NCBI GenBank assembly: GCA_002863045.1
Contig: PKDH01000037.1
Coordinates: 1 to 34,479 of the forward strand
Direction: 5' to 3'
From: Legionella sp.
GTDB taxonomy: Bacteria; Pseudomonadota; Gammaproteobacteria; Legionellales; Legionellaceae
Length of the DNA stretch: 34,479 bases
The notes beneath the pieces were generated by a model. That model was not told the DNA's origin. It searched no databases and worked only from the letters and a program-made list of their open reading frames with translations. This document shows, one piece after another, positions 16,381 to 24,025 of this stretch. Positions within the stretch are counted from its first letter, which is position 1. Every line of letters starts with the position of its first letter. Both the position numbers and the translations under genes were made by a program.

Positions 16381-17508
16381 TTAACGTTGGTAGGCTTTGG
16401 TACCCGCAATAATCAGCTTATAAACTCGCTCACTAATAATGCCTTCTTCAAATTTACGTCTGGCATCTGTGGTCATAAGTTGACCTTTTTCACGCACAAG
16501 TTTACGGGTGATTGAGGTGACTTCATTGGGATTGCTTTCTAATAAGATATCGCGAACTTCTTCATCAAATACCAAATATTCCCGCAGTGCCACACGTTTC
16601 TCATCAATAGTTGGTACCAGCTTTTGCCAGATACATAAACGAATGGTTTCTAAAATATCGATGGTGCGACCCAAACGTTCTTCACCACTAAAAGAGGTCA
16701 CCAATCTTCGCATGGTTTCCGCGACACCTGAAGTATGTAAGGTGGTATAAACAGGATGACCGGTTAGAGCGGCTTCTAGTGCAGCGCTAATGGTTTCAGC
16801 ATCACGACATTCACCGACCATAATCAAACGCGGTTTACGTCTAAGCGCATTACGTACGCCTTCAGCAAAATTAGGAAGATGGCGTGGAATTTCTGATTGA
16901 CTTACTACAGCTGAGATGGTGTCAATTTCATCATAGACAAATTCAATAGGGGCTTCATAAGTCAGTACTTTACGATTTGAATTTTCTTGCTCAATTAAAT
17001 GACGAATGATAGAAGCAAGCAATGTTGATTTGCCTGATCCGGTAGCGCCGGTAATAAAGACAATGCCTTCTTGTGGGGCTATGGCATCGATAATATTATC
17101 AGGTAATGCCATGGTGTCTAATTTAGGTGGCGTAGTTGGAATGGTTCTTAGGGTGATTTGAATGGCGTCATGGCCTTCAACCAAACAAGGTGTACCATTG
17201 ACACGATAACGGTACCGCACGCCGCGATTAGGTCGAAATTCATAATGAGTATCAATATCGCGACCAGATAATAGTTGAGTTGTCGCATTCGGTCCGTAAA
17301 TAGCGTTGATTAAATCCCCTAATTCGGTATTAGAAAGGCGGCGATTCGTGATGCGATGCAAAGCACCATATATCTCAGCATAAATAGGTTCACCGGTTTG
17401 GATGGTAATATCAGAGGCATTTAAATTTTCAGCGTGTTGTAACATTTTATCCATCGTTGCAGGCGTAAAACGCGTAGGCTCATCAGGCATTAAATTAACA
17501 TTGCTCAT
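16381..17508 (-). CDS. dotB: Dot/Icm secretion ATPase DotB
   Basis: DotB is a hexameric PilT/VirB11-type ATPase that docks on the cytoplasmic side of the Dot/Icm channel. Walker A GATGSGKS lies at residues 154-161 (Lys160). The Asp-box region holds LTYEAPIEFVYDE. Walker B-like RLIMVGECRD spans 227-236, followed by AALTGHPVYTTLHTS with the His box (about 247-260). The 375-residue length is close to Legionella DotB. The ATG has AAGGA six bases upstream, inside one arm of an inverted repeat. It is the last gene of dotD-dotC-dotB, 81 bp after dotC, and converges with dotA. Confidence 0.97.
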   Translation of the reverse strand: MSNVNLMPDEPTRFTPATMDKMLQHAENLNASDITIQTGEPIYAEIYGALHRITNRRLSNTELGDLINAIYGPNATTQLLSGRDIDTHYEFRPNRGVRYRYRVNGTPCLVEGHDAIQITLRTIPTTPPKLDTMALPDNIIDAIAPQEGIVFITGATGSGKSTLLASIIRHLIEQENSNRKVLTYEAPIEFVYDEIDTISAVVSQSEIPRHLPNFAEGVRNALRRKPRLIMVGECRDAETISAALEAALTGHPVYTTLHTSGVAETMRRLVTSFSGEERLGRTIDILETIRLCIWQKLVPTIDEKRVALREYLVFDEEVRDILLESNPNEVTSITRKLVREKGQLMTTDARRKFEEGIISERVYKLIIAGTKAYQR

Positions 17509-17589
17509 AAGCTATCCTTAAATCTCGATGAATGGGTTTATGATAAGAGGATAGCCTGTGATGAATCATATATTTTAAATCATCGAGCA
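17509..17589 (-). promoter_or_regulatory. dotB leader with interleaved inverted repeats over the ribosome binding site
   Basis: Reading the minus strand 5' to 3', the dotC-dotB gap holds four 8-base arms: B1 CTCGATGA (17587-17580), A1 GCTATCCT (17555-17548), B2 TCATCGAG (17531-17524) and A2 AGGATAGC (17518-17511). A1 pairs perfectly with A2, and B1 with B2, in interleaved order, which is the topology of an H-type pseudoknot. A2 contains the dotB Shine-Dalgarno sequence and ends two bases before the ATG, so A1-A2 pairing would bury it. The pairing is seen directly; a control function is inferred. Confidence 0.5.
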
Positions 17590-18516
17590 TCATGGTTCAT
17601 CATTGATGGGGGCTATAACAGGCTGCCATGCTTTACTGGTAATAACAATTTTATTATTTTGTACAATTTTCTCACGATTTTTTAGTGATAATAAAGCATC
17701 ATCATCACGCGCAACAGCCGCATTCCATTCGCGACTATGAACATTTAAACCGGGCATGGCCGCAATACGAAGTACCCTATCATCGATGTGAATTTCTGAC
17801 TCATCGCCTGTGACACCTAAATCAGTGTGTGAAACAAATGGGGCGGTGACCATATTCATGGCTAGAAGCTTACGATAAAGTAGCATACCAACATAATCTT
17901 GCTTAATTCGTGCAATACTTTCTTCTAGAATAATGTTGGCTTGTTCTATGCCATTTTTCCAACCCTTTTCGACAAAACTACACCATATTTGACGCTCAGC
18001 TCGATTTTTAGGTAGTAAAGTTTTATTGGGGTACTCAGGTTTTTTGTAATCTAACCATAGGTATTGGCGCCAGTTAGGCGCAGTTGTAATAAATTTTGCT
18101 TGTTTATGAATTTTATAGACTCGATTTGAGGTACGAATGGTTTGGTCGTTGGCTAAATTAAGGGTGTTACGACCTTCAAGTAAAACCGGCGGCAAAATAT
18201 TATGCTGCAAAATGAGCGCATTAAAATCATAGACTGTATCAAGTGTGCGTGCTTGATGATAAAGCGCTTTATCGATTAAATTGGCTTGATAAGCCAAACC
18301 TGACTGGGCGCCAACGCTAAGTGCCGTTTCTTTAATGGCCATCAAACGAATATGTCCTTTATGAGCGGTATTTTTGCCACGAGCGACTTTAGAGTTAGCC
18401 ATGGCTCTTAAACCCGCTAAAGAATCGGTGTTACCAACATAAGGTGCCTGCGAGGATGTACAGCCTAGGCAAAAAGCCATACTCGCTAAAAGAAAGCTAC
18501 GAATAAATTTTTGCAT
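17590..18516 (-). CDS. dotC: Dot/Icm outer-membrane core lipoprotein DotC
   Basis: DotC is an outer-membrane lipoprotein that works with DotD and DotH in the Dot/Icm core complex. The start at 18516 gives a lipoprotein signal, MQKFIRSFLLASMAFCLGC, with the acylated Cys at residue 19. The -3 residue is Cys instead of the usual Leu. A longer in-frame extension to 18606 would bury this signal and run deep into dotD, so I reject it. The body shows LAGLRAMANSKVARGKN, RAERQIWCSFVEKGWKNGIEQANIILEESIARIKQDYVGMLLYR and TDLGVTGDESEIHIDDRVLRI. Length of 308 residues is near Legionella DotC. It overlaps dotD by 20 bp. Confidence 0.95.
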   Translation of the reverse strand: MQKFIRSFLLASMAFCLGCTSSQAPYVGNTDSLAGLRAMANSKVARGKNTAHKGHIRLMAIKETALSVGAQSGLAYQANLIDKALYHQARTLDTVYDFNALILQHNILPPVLLEGRNTLNLANDQTIRTSNRVYKIHKQAKFITTAPNWRQYLWLDYKKPEYPNKTLLPKNRAERQIWCSFVEKGWKNGIEQANIILEESIARIKQDYVGMLLYRKLLAMNMVTAPFVSHTDLGVTGDESEIHIDDRVLRIAAMPGLNVHSREWNAAVARDDDALLSLKNREKIVQNNKIVITSKAWQPVIAPINDEP

Positions 18517-18985
18517 AACGTAATTCAACAACCTGAGTTTTAGGATAAACGCGAAGCATCGCTTTGCTGCCGGCTTGATAATCAATATTACGTAATATAT
18601 CGGCAAGATTTTGGTCTTTAACTGATAAGCTCACTAAAACAGGTATAGCAGGCTCTTGCCCTAACACCCGAAAACGATAGTGCGCCGCATGAGCAATTTT
18701 CTTGGTTAATTCTTCAACAGGACCGGCCCAATCAACCGAAGCACGTGTTTGTAATGCATAAGTATTTGGGATGTTTTTTGAATTACCTTTATGTTCGGGG
18801 TAAATGACTTTTTCAACTTTGGCAATTTCATACATTGATTCACTGATAGATGAAGCAGCTTCGGCAAGTTTGATGGAGGCGTCACTACTTGGTTGATTAA
18901 TGGGTGGTTTCATCAGTACGCCATGATGGCTACAACTGCCAAGCATTAGCGAAATAGCCATAAGCAGCATGCATTGTTTTATCAT
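18497..18985 (-). CDS. dotD: Dot/Icm outer-membrane core lipoprotein DotD
   Basis: DotD is a lipoprotein of the Dot/Icm outer-membrane core. Its soluble part resembles secretin N-domains, and it helps localise DotH. The signal MIKQCMLLMAISLMLGSC has a canonical LGSC lipobox with the modified Cys at 18. The folded domain (about residues 75-160) includes RASVDWAGPVEELTKKIAHAAHYRFRVLG and the terminal ADILRNIDYQAGSKAMLRVY...VVELRYAKIY. Length of 162 residues is nearly that of Legionella DotD. It is first in the dotD-dotC-dotB order and lies 111 bp downstream of rsmD, with its own candidate promoter. Confidence 0.95.
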   Translation of the reverse strand: MIKQCMLLMAISLMLGSCSHHGVLMKPPINQPSSDASIKLAEAASSISESMYEIAKVEKVIYPEHKGNSKNIPNTYALQTRASVDWAGPVEELTKKIAHAAHYRFRVLGQEPAIPVLVSLSVKDQNLADILRNIDYQAGSKAMLRVYPKTQVVELRYAKIYS

Positions 18986-19014
18986 TATTATGTTTTATTG
19001 AAACGATTTATTCG

Positions 19015-19043
19015 ATTGAAGCAGCTGGTTTGATGTATGTCAA
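19015..19043 (-). promoter_or_regulatory. Candidate sigma70 promoter for dotD-dotC-dotB
   Basis: On the minus strand, a perfect -35 box TTGACA (19043-19038) is followed by a 17-bp spacer and TTCAAT (19020-19015), matching four of six -10 positions. It lies in the 111-bp rsmD-dotD gap, about 30 bases before the dotD ATG, which itself lacks a clear Shine-Dalgarno sequence. This suggests the dot genes need not depend on read-through from rsmD. Confidence 0.5.
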
Positions 19044-19096
19044 GCAAAAGTCTTGGGGGAGGGTATGGGTTGATAATTTTCTAAGATATTTAAACA

Positions 19097-19645
19097 TCAG
19101 GCCTTTTTTTGATATAAAGCATAGCAAACTTGACCAGTTTTTTTCGATTTCAATAATTGCCATATTTCCGGATTAAGTTCGATGTTATCACCCGTTTCAA
19201 TATACAAATAACCCTGAGGTTTAAGCCTTGGCAGTGTTTCTAATAGCTTAATAGATAAGGTAAGTAAATCACTATCAAAAGGTGGGTCAAGAAAAATAAT
19301 GTCAAATACAAGGTGAGTGTTGGCAAGATAGGCGCATGCCTTGGTTTGAATGACTTGTAAAGCTTGGGGGTTCATTTCTATGGTATAACGCTTGAGCATA
19401 CGGCAGACCTGTGGTGAGGTATCGGTAAATATCACCGAACAAGCGCCTCGTGAAAAAGCTTCTAGCCCTAAAGCACCACTGCCGGCAAAAGCATCTAAAC
19501 ATCGGGCATTGGGTGTAATATGCATAAGCCAATTAAATAAAGTTTCTCGAATGCGATTTGAAGTTGGCCTTAAACCAAGTGTGTCAGGAAACTTTAGGAT
19601 TTTTCCACGAAACTGTCCACCAATGATGCGCACGCTTTGTTTCAT
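19097..19645 (-). CDS. rsmD: 16S rRNA (guanine(966)-N(2))-methyltransferase RsmD
   Basis: RsmD methylates G966 of 16S rRNA using S-adenosylmethionine. The N-terminus VRIIGGQFRGKILKFPDTLGLRPTSNRIRETLFNWL is highly typical. The SAM-binding motif DAFAGSGALGLEAFSRG spans about 51-67, and the catalytic DPPF motif spans 120-123. Length of 182 residues is normal. Its start overlaps the end of the upstream M16 gene by 4 bp, so it is translated from the same transcript. Pairing of rsmD with M16 peptidases and ftsYEX is common in gammaproteobacteria. Confidence 0.95.
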   Translation of the reverse strand: MKQSVRIIGGQFRGKILKFPDTLGLRPTSNRIRETLFNWLMHITPNARCLDAFAGSGALGLEAFSRGACSVIFTDTSPQVCRMLKRYTIEMNPQALQVIQTKACAYLANTHLVFDIIFLDPPFDSDLLTLSIKLLETLPRLKPQGYLYIETGDNIELNPEIWQLLKSKKTGQVCYALYQKKA

Positions 19646-20946
19646 GATTTTCCTACAGAGACAAAAAGCAAGCGGTTTAAATCAATGTGACGTTGAAATG
19701 CGTGTTGAATATCTTGCGTGGTTACCTGATTGATGCGTTTTGCATAAGTATTTAAATAATCGTTAGGCAAATGATACATAACTATTTTTAACAAACTATC
19801 AGCAAGTCCACTGTTACTTGCCAGGCCAATTGGAAAGCTACCAATAAGATAGCGCTTAGCGGCATCTAGCTCTTTTTCACTAGGGCCTTTAGTAACAAAC
19901 ATGTTGAGTGTTTGGGTCATGATATTTCGAGCATTTTGTGTTTGATTAGTTTTAGTTGACAGACCAATGACATAAGGGCCCAGGGCGGGCATGGGTATAA
20001 ACTGGCTATAAACGCCGTAAGTTAAGCCTCTTTTCTCACGGATTTCTGTTGATAATCGTGAATTAAGCGCATTGCCACCTAATATATGATTTCCTACTAA
20101 CAAGGGAAAATAGTCAGGGTCATGATAATCAATGCCAAGCTGACCTAAACGAAGCATGGTTTGTGACGAGACAAACTCGATATGTTGCTCTTTGGCTTTC
20201 TCAAGGTTTTGGGCTTTGGGTATCACAGGGGCTGCTTGTCCTTGGGGCAGGTTTTGCGTAAGTTTGTTGGCAAGTTCATGAGCATGTGTACGACTAATAT
20301 CACCTACCAAGACCACTACCGCATTTTGCGCTGTAAAATAACGCTGATAAAATTGACGAACTTGATGAAGTTTAAGCTGATTGACATGAAGCGCATCACC
20401 GTTTGTAGCATGCGCATAAGGATGAGTGGCATAAAGGGCTTGTATGAAAGTTTCATTAGCAACCTCATCAGGTGATTCCTGTGCTTGACGAATGGCAAGC
20501 AGTTGTTGTTTTTGCTCACGTGCAAAGGCTTGTTTATTAAAATTTGGTTGCAAAATCAAAGAAAATAATTCGAGGCTTTTATCTAAAACTTGAGGTTGCG
20601 TTAAGGTACGCAAATTAAGGGTGACCAAAGTTCTAGTGGTATCACTACTAAATTGTGCGCCAGTATCAGCTAAGCGTTCGGCCATTTCATTGGCATTTAG
20701 ACGGCCATTACCTTGATTGAGTAATCTTGTAGTTAGCGCACTTAATCCAAAATGCTTGCCATCATAGGCTGAACCTGCCGCAAAAGCGATGGTTATATCT
20801 AGCATGGGTACTGTGCGTGTTGGATAGAAAATTACCCGAGTACCTTTGGGGGTTTGCCATTGTTCTATATCAAAAGTATTGGGGTGTGCAGACCCAAATG
20901 TAGAGATTAAAGTCGTGCATAAAATTATCAATAAACGCATGATCAT
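19642..20946 (-). CDS. M16 family peptidase-like protein without the zinc site
   Basis: This exported protein (signal peptide to about residue 20, FGSA/HPN) has the fold of M16 zinc peptidases. It lacks the inverted zinc motif: the place of HxxEH holds FGLSALTTRLL. It keeps the M16 C-terminal features ILGGNALNSRLSTEIREKRGLTYGVYS, including the Arg/Tyr pair of the substrate region. Such proteins are the non-catalytic halves of heterodimeric M16B peptidases. It overlaps the active paralogue upstream by 4 bp and rsmD downstream by 4 bp. A pair acting on peptides in the periplasm is the natural reading, but the substrate is unknown. Confidence 0.9.
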   Translation of the reverse strand: MIMRLLIILCTTLISTFGSAHPNTFDIEQWQTPKGTRVIFYPTRTVPMLDITIAFAAGSAYDGKHFGLSALTTRLLNQGNGRLNANEMAERLADTGAQFSSDTTRTLVTLNLRTLTQPQVLDKSLELFSLILQPNFNKQAFAREQKQQLLAIRQAQESPDEVANETFIQALYATHPYAHATNGDALHVNQLKLHQVRQFYQRYFTAQNAVVVLVGDISRTHAHELANKLTQNLPQGQAAPVIPKAQNLEKAKEQHIEFVSSQTMLRLGQLGIDYHDPDYFPLLVGNHILGGNALNSRLSTEIREKRGLTYGVYSQFIPMPALGPYVIGLSTKTNQTQNARNIMTQTLNMFVTKGPSEKELDAAKRYLIGSFPIGLASNSGLADSLLKIVMYHLPNDYLNTYAKRINQVTTQDIQHAFQRHIDLNRLLFVSVGKS

Positions 20947-22271
20947 CGGCTGTTCTCGCTTTGGTTAATCGGGTGAAGTTGTGCTTCGGTTTCATTGGCG
21001 GGAATAAAATAACGTTTGGCAACTTCTTGAATTTGCTCAGGGGTAATAGCTTGTATATTTTTTTGATATTCATCCTTAGCGTGCCAGCCTATGCCAACGG
21101 TTTCAAGCAAACCTAACTCCATGGCTTGACCAAATAAAGAATCTTTTTCAAACGTTTTCTGAGCGATTATTTGTGTTTTGATGCGGTCTAACTCGGCATT
21201 TGCTACCGGTTGATTTTGTAGTGTGGCAATTTCACGTAACATCACTGATTTTAATTGTTTAAGACTATGGCCGCTATTAGGTGTACCTAAAAAGATAAAT
21301 TGTGTTTGGAAACGTGCATAAGGATTATAGTAAACATCTGCCTGCCCGGCGATGCTACCTCCACGAATTAGATGACTGGCAAAACGCGCATTGTCACCAA
21401 TATCTAGCAAACCGGCAATTAATTCTAGCGCAAAAGGTTCCCAGGGTTTTTGGCTGGTTAAAATGCTTGGCACAGTATAGCCGAATAATAAATAAGGTAC
21501 TTTAGCTGGGGTTTGTATACGCACCATCTTAGGACCTAAGGCAGGCGGTTCTAACTGTGTTTTGCGGATAAATTTAGGATGAGCCTTGATGTTATCAAAA
21601 TACAAATGAGCGAGTTTAAAGACTTTGGCCGCATGAACATCGCCGGCAATGACTAACGTTGCATTGTTAGGTGCATAAAAATTTTGATACCAAATTTTGG
21701 CATCGGTGAGTGATAAGTGGTTTAAATCACTCATCCACCCAACAACTGGATGATGATAAGGTTCGCTTAGATGCGCAGTCGCTAAAAAACGCTCTAGAGC
21801 CAAAGCTTGGGGATTATCATCAGTACGCAAACGCCGCTCTTCACGAACTACGTTTAGTTCTCGGTTAAATTCATGAGGATCAAATATAAGATTATGCATC
21901 CTATCAGCTTCTAGCTCTAAGGCCACAGCAAGCTGGGAGGCGGCAATTTTTTCAAAGTAGGCGGTATAATCATAGTTAGTGAAAGCATTTATTTGACCAC
22001 CAGCCGCTGCAATGGTTTTGGCAAACATGCCCTGGGGATGGGTGGTGGTCGCTTTAAACATTAAATGTTCTAGAGCATGTGATAGACCAGTGAGCCCACC
22101 TGGTTCATCAGCGGAACCGATATTATACCAAACCATGACCACCGCTACAGGTGCGCGATGGTCTTCTTTGACCAAAACTTTTAAACCATTTTTTAAGATA
22201 GTTTGCTCTACATCCAAAGCCATCACTGAAAATGAGATGACCCACATCATAAGGGTTAATAAACGCCGCAT
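20943..22271 (-). CDS. M16 family zinc metallopeptidase (active subunit)
   Basis: This periplasmic zinc peptidase has a signal peptide of about 18 residues (VISFSVMA/LDV). The inverted zinc-binding motif HALEH is at residues 65-69, and the third ligand, a Glu in VVREERR (E145), lies at the expected distance of about 76 residues. NAFTNYDYTAYFEKI is also typical of the catalytic domain. The later half (about 190-430) is the second M16 domain. AGGAG eight bases before the ATG supports the start. It is first of the minus-strand run with the inactive paralogue and rsmD, and is divergent from ftsY across 61 bp. Confidence 0.93.
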   Translation of the reverse strand: MRRLLTLMMWVISFSVMALDVEQTILKNGLKVLVKEDHRAPVAVVMVWYNIGSADEPGGLTGLSHALEHLMFKATTTHPQGMFAKTIAAAGGQINAFTNYDYTAYFEKIAASQLAVALELEADRMHNLIFDPHEFNRELNVVREERRLRTDDNPQALALERFLATAHLSEPYHHPVVGWMSDLNHLSLTDAKIWYQNFYAPNNATLVIAGDVHAAKVFKLAHLYFDNIKAHPKFIRKTQLEPPALGPKMVRIQTPAKVPYLLFGYTVPSILTSQKPWEPFALELIAGLLDIGDNARFASHLIRGGSIAGQADVYYNPYARFQTQFIFLGTPNSGHSLKQLKSVMLREIATLQNQPVANAELDRIKTQIIAQKTFEKDSLFGQAMELGLLETVGIGWHAKDEYQKNIQAITPEQIQEVAKRYFIPANETEAQLHPINQSENSR

Positions 22272-22332
22272 AAATTAACTCCTGACATAAAAAGGTGATA
22301 GAATTTCATATTTCCACAATTTTGTATAGCTT

Positions 22333-23382
22333 ATGATTAACTGGTTTAAACGAACTCAAAAAGAGACGACCCCAACAGACATTAAAACGGATACGCCACC
22401 AAAAAAGCCGTTATTTGATGAACTGCCTGATATAGAAACCAAAGAAGAGACCCTAAAGGTATCTAAGACCACAATTTTTTCACGATTAAAACAACGCCTA
22501 AGTAAAACAAGGCAGCATTTTGGGCAGAGTATTGGACAGCTATTACTGGGTAAAAAAAGCTTAGATCAAACACTTTTTGACGAGCTAGAAATTAGTTTGT
22601 TGCAAGCTGATTTAGGCATTGAGGTGACTAAAACAATATTAGATGATTTAAGTCAAAAGGTGGCACGCAAAAGTTTAGCCGATGGTGATGCTGTGTTTGC
22701 GGTATTAAAAACACATCTTCAAACGATGCTAGCCAAGAACACAAAACCCATGCTAACCCCCATAAAAGGTCCACAAGTCATTTTGATGGTAGGCGTTAAT
22801 GGTGCTGGTAAAACCACCACGATTGGCAAATTAGCCTGCCAATACCAACAACAAGGTAAGCGTGTCATGCTTGCCGCTGGTGATACTTTTCGAGCAGCTG
22901 CAGTTGAGCAATTAAAAGTGTGGGGAGCACGTAATCAAATTCCGGTGATTGCACAGCATGCCGGTGCTGATAGTGCTTCGGTATTATTTGATGCATTACA
23001 AGCGGCAAGCGCACGTAATATGGATATATTAATCGCTGATACTGCCGGCAGATTACATACACAAACCAATTTAATGGAAGAGTTAAAAAAAATTAAGCGT
23101 GTATTACAGAAAATGGATAGCAGTGCACCTCATGAAGTGATGTTGGTGTTAGATGCGAGCATTGGTCAAAATGCACTTTTTCAGGCACGTGAGTTCCATG
23201 AAGCCGTTGGGGTCACAGGGATTACTATGACTAAGTTAGATGGCACAGCTAAAGGTGGTATTTTGTTTGCCATTGCCAATGAGTTAGCCATTCCTTTTCG
23301 CTATATTGGTATTGGCGAAAATATCGAAGATTTGCGTATATTTGAGCCTCAACAATTTGTTGAGGCTATTTTTAATGATTAA
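22333..23382 (+). CDS. ftsY: Signal recognition particle receptor FtsY
   Basis: FtsY is the SRP receptor GTPase that delivers ribosomes making membrane proteins to the SecYEG translocon. A short, charged N-terminal A domain (about 1-60) precedes the helical N domain. The NG GTPase domain shows P-loop GVNGAGKTT (154-162), AAGDTFRAAAVEQL, DTAGRLHT, and TKLDGTAKGG for guanine recognition. The C-terminus GENIEDLRIFEPQQFVEAIF is typical. At 349 residues it has a shorter acidic region than E. coli FtsY. The stop overlaps the ftsE start by 8 bp, giving the classic ftsY-ftsE-ftsX order. Confidence 0.97.
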   Translation: MINWFKRTQKETTPTDIKTDTPPKKPLFDELPDIETKEETLKVSKTTIFSRLKQRLSKTRQHFGQSIGQLLLGKKSLDQTLFDELEISLLQADLGIEVTKTILDDLSQKVARKSLADGDAVFAVLKTHLQTMLAKNTKPMLTPIKGPQVILMVGVNGAGKTTTIGKLACQYQQQGKRVMLAAGDTFRAAAVEQLKVWGARNQIPVIAQHAGADSASVLFDALQAASARNMDILIADTAGRLHTQTNLMEELKKIKRVLQKMDSSAPHEVMLVLDASIGQNALFQAREFHEAVGVTGITMTKLDGTAKGGILFAIANELAIPFRYIGIGENIEDLRIFEPQQFVEAIFND

Positions 23383-24025
23383 ATTCAATCACGTAAGCAA
23401 GCGTTACCCTGGCGGATTTGAAGTATTAAGTGATGTTAATTTTAATGTCACCAAAGGAGAATTAGTGTTTTTAACAGGCCACTCTGGTGCAGGAAAAACA
23501 ACACTGCTTCGCCTTATTGCCAAATTAGAGCAACCTTCTATGGGCGATATTACGGTCGATAATATCCAACTTAATAATCTAAAGGCGCGTGATGTTGCCG
23601 CTTATCGCAGCCGCTTAGGTATTATTTTCCAAACGCCCACACTTTTAATGAATCAAAGTGTTTTTGCCAACGTAGCATTGCCCTTGACGATGCAGAATAT
23701 GACAGCTTCTATCATAACCAAGCGTGTACATGCCGCACTTGATATGGTTGGATTGTTAAACAAAGAAAAATTGCGGCCATTATCTCTATCAACCGGTGAG
23801 CAACAACGCGTAGGGATCGCCCGTGCTGTGGTACATAAGCCAACGTTGTTATTAGCGGATGAGCCAACTGGTAATCTTGACCCTAAACTATCGGCTGAAA
23901 TACTCGATATATTTGTGCAATTTAATCAAGTTGGCGTAAGCATTTTATTGGCAACACACGATTTGGCATTAATTGCCAATATGCGTCACCGTATTGTGAT
24001 GTTAAAAGGTGGGCGATTATGCTAG
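23375..24025 (+). CDS. ftsE: Cell division ATP-binding protein FtsE
   Basis: FtsE is the ATPase of the FtsEX complex, which controls septal peptidoglycan amidases through EnvC and supports divisome assembly. From MIKFNHVSKRYPGGFEVL it has Walker A GHSGAGKTT, a Q-loop near GIIFQTPTLLMNQSVFANVALPL, the signature LSTGEQQRVGIARA, Walker B LLLADEPTGNLDP and the H-switch LLATHD. An in-frame extension upstream to 23306 runs inside ftsY and has no family counterpart, so the ATG at 23375 is the start. Length is 216 residues. It overlaps ftsY by 8 bp and ftsX by 7 bp. Confidence 0.96.
   Translation: MIKFNHVSKRYPGGFEVLSDVNFNVTKGELVFLTGHSGAGKTTLLRLIAKLEQPSMGDITVDNIQLNNLKARDVAAYRSRLGIIFQTPTLLMNQSVFANVALPLTMQNMTASIITKRVHAALDMVGLLNKEKLRPLSLSTGEQQRVGIARAVVHKPTLLLADEPTGNLDPKLSAEILDIFVQFNQVGVSILLATHDLALIANMRHRIVMLKGGRLC

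Noticed and set aside
18517..18606. Extended N-terminus of dotC
   Set aside because: It would bury the lipoprotein signal and overlap most of the dotD 3' end; the ATG at 18516 gives a proper lipobox protein.
23306..23374. Extended N-terminus of ftsE inside ftsY
   Set aside because: FtsE proteins begin at the MIKFNHVSK-like sequence, which matches the ATG at 23375.
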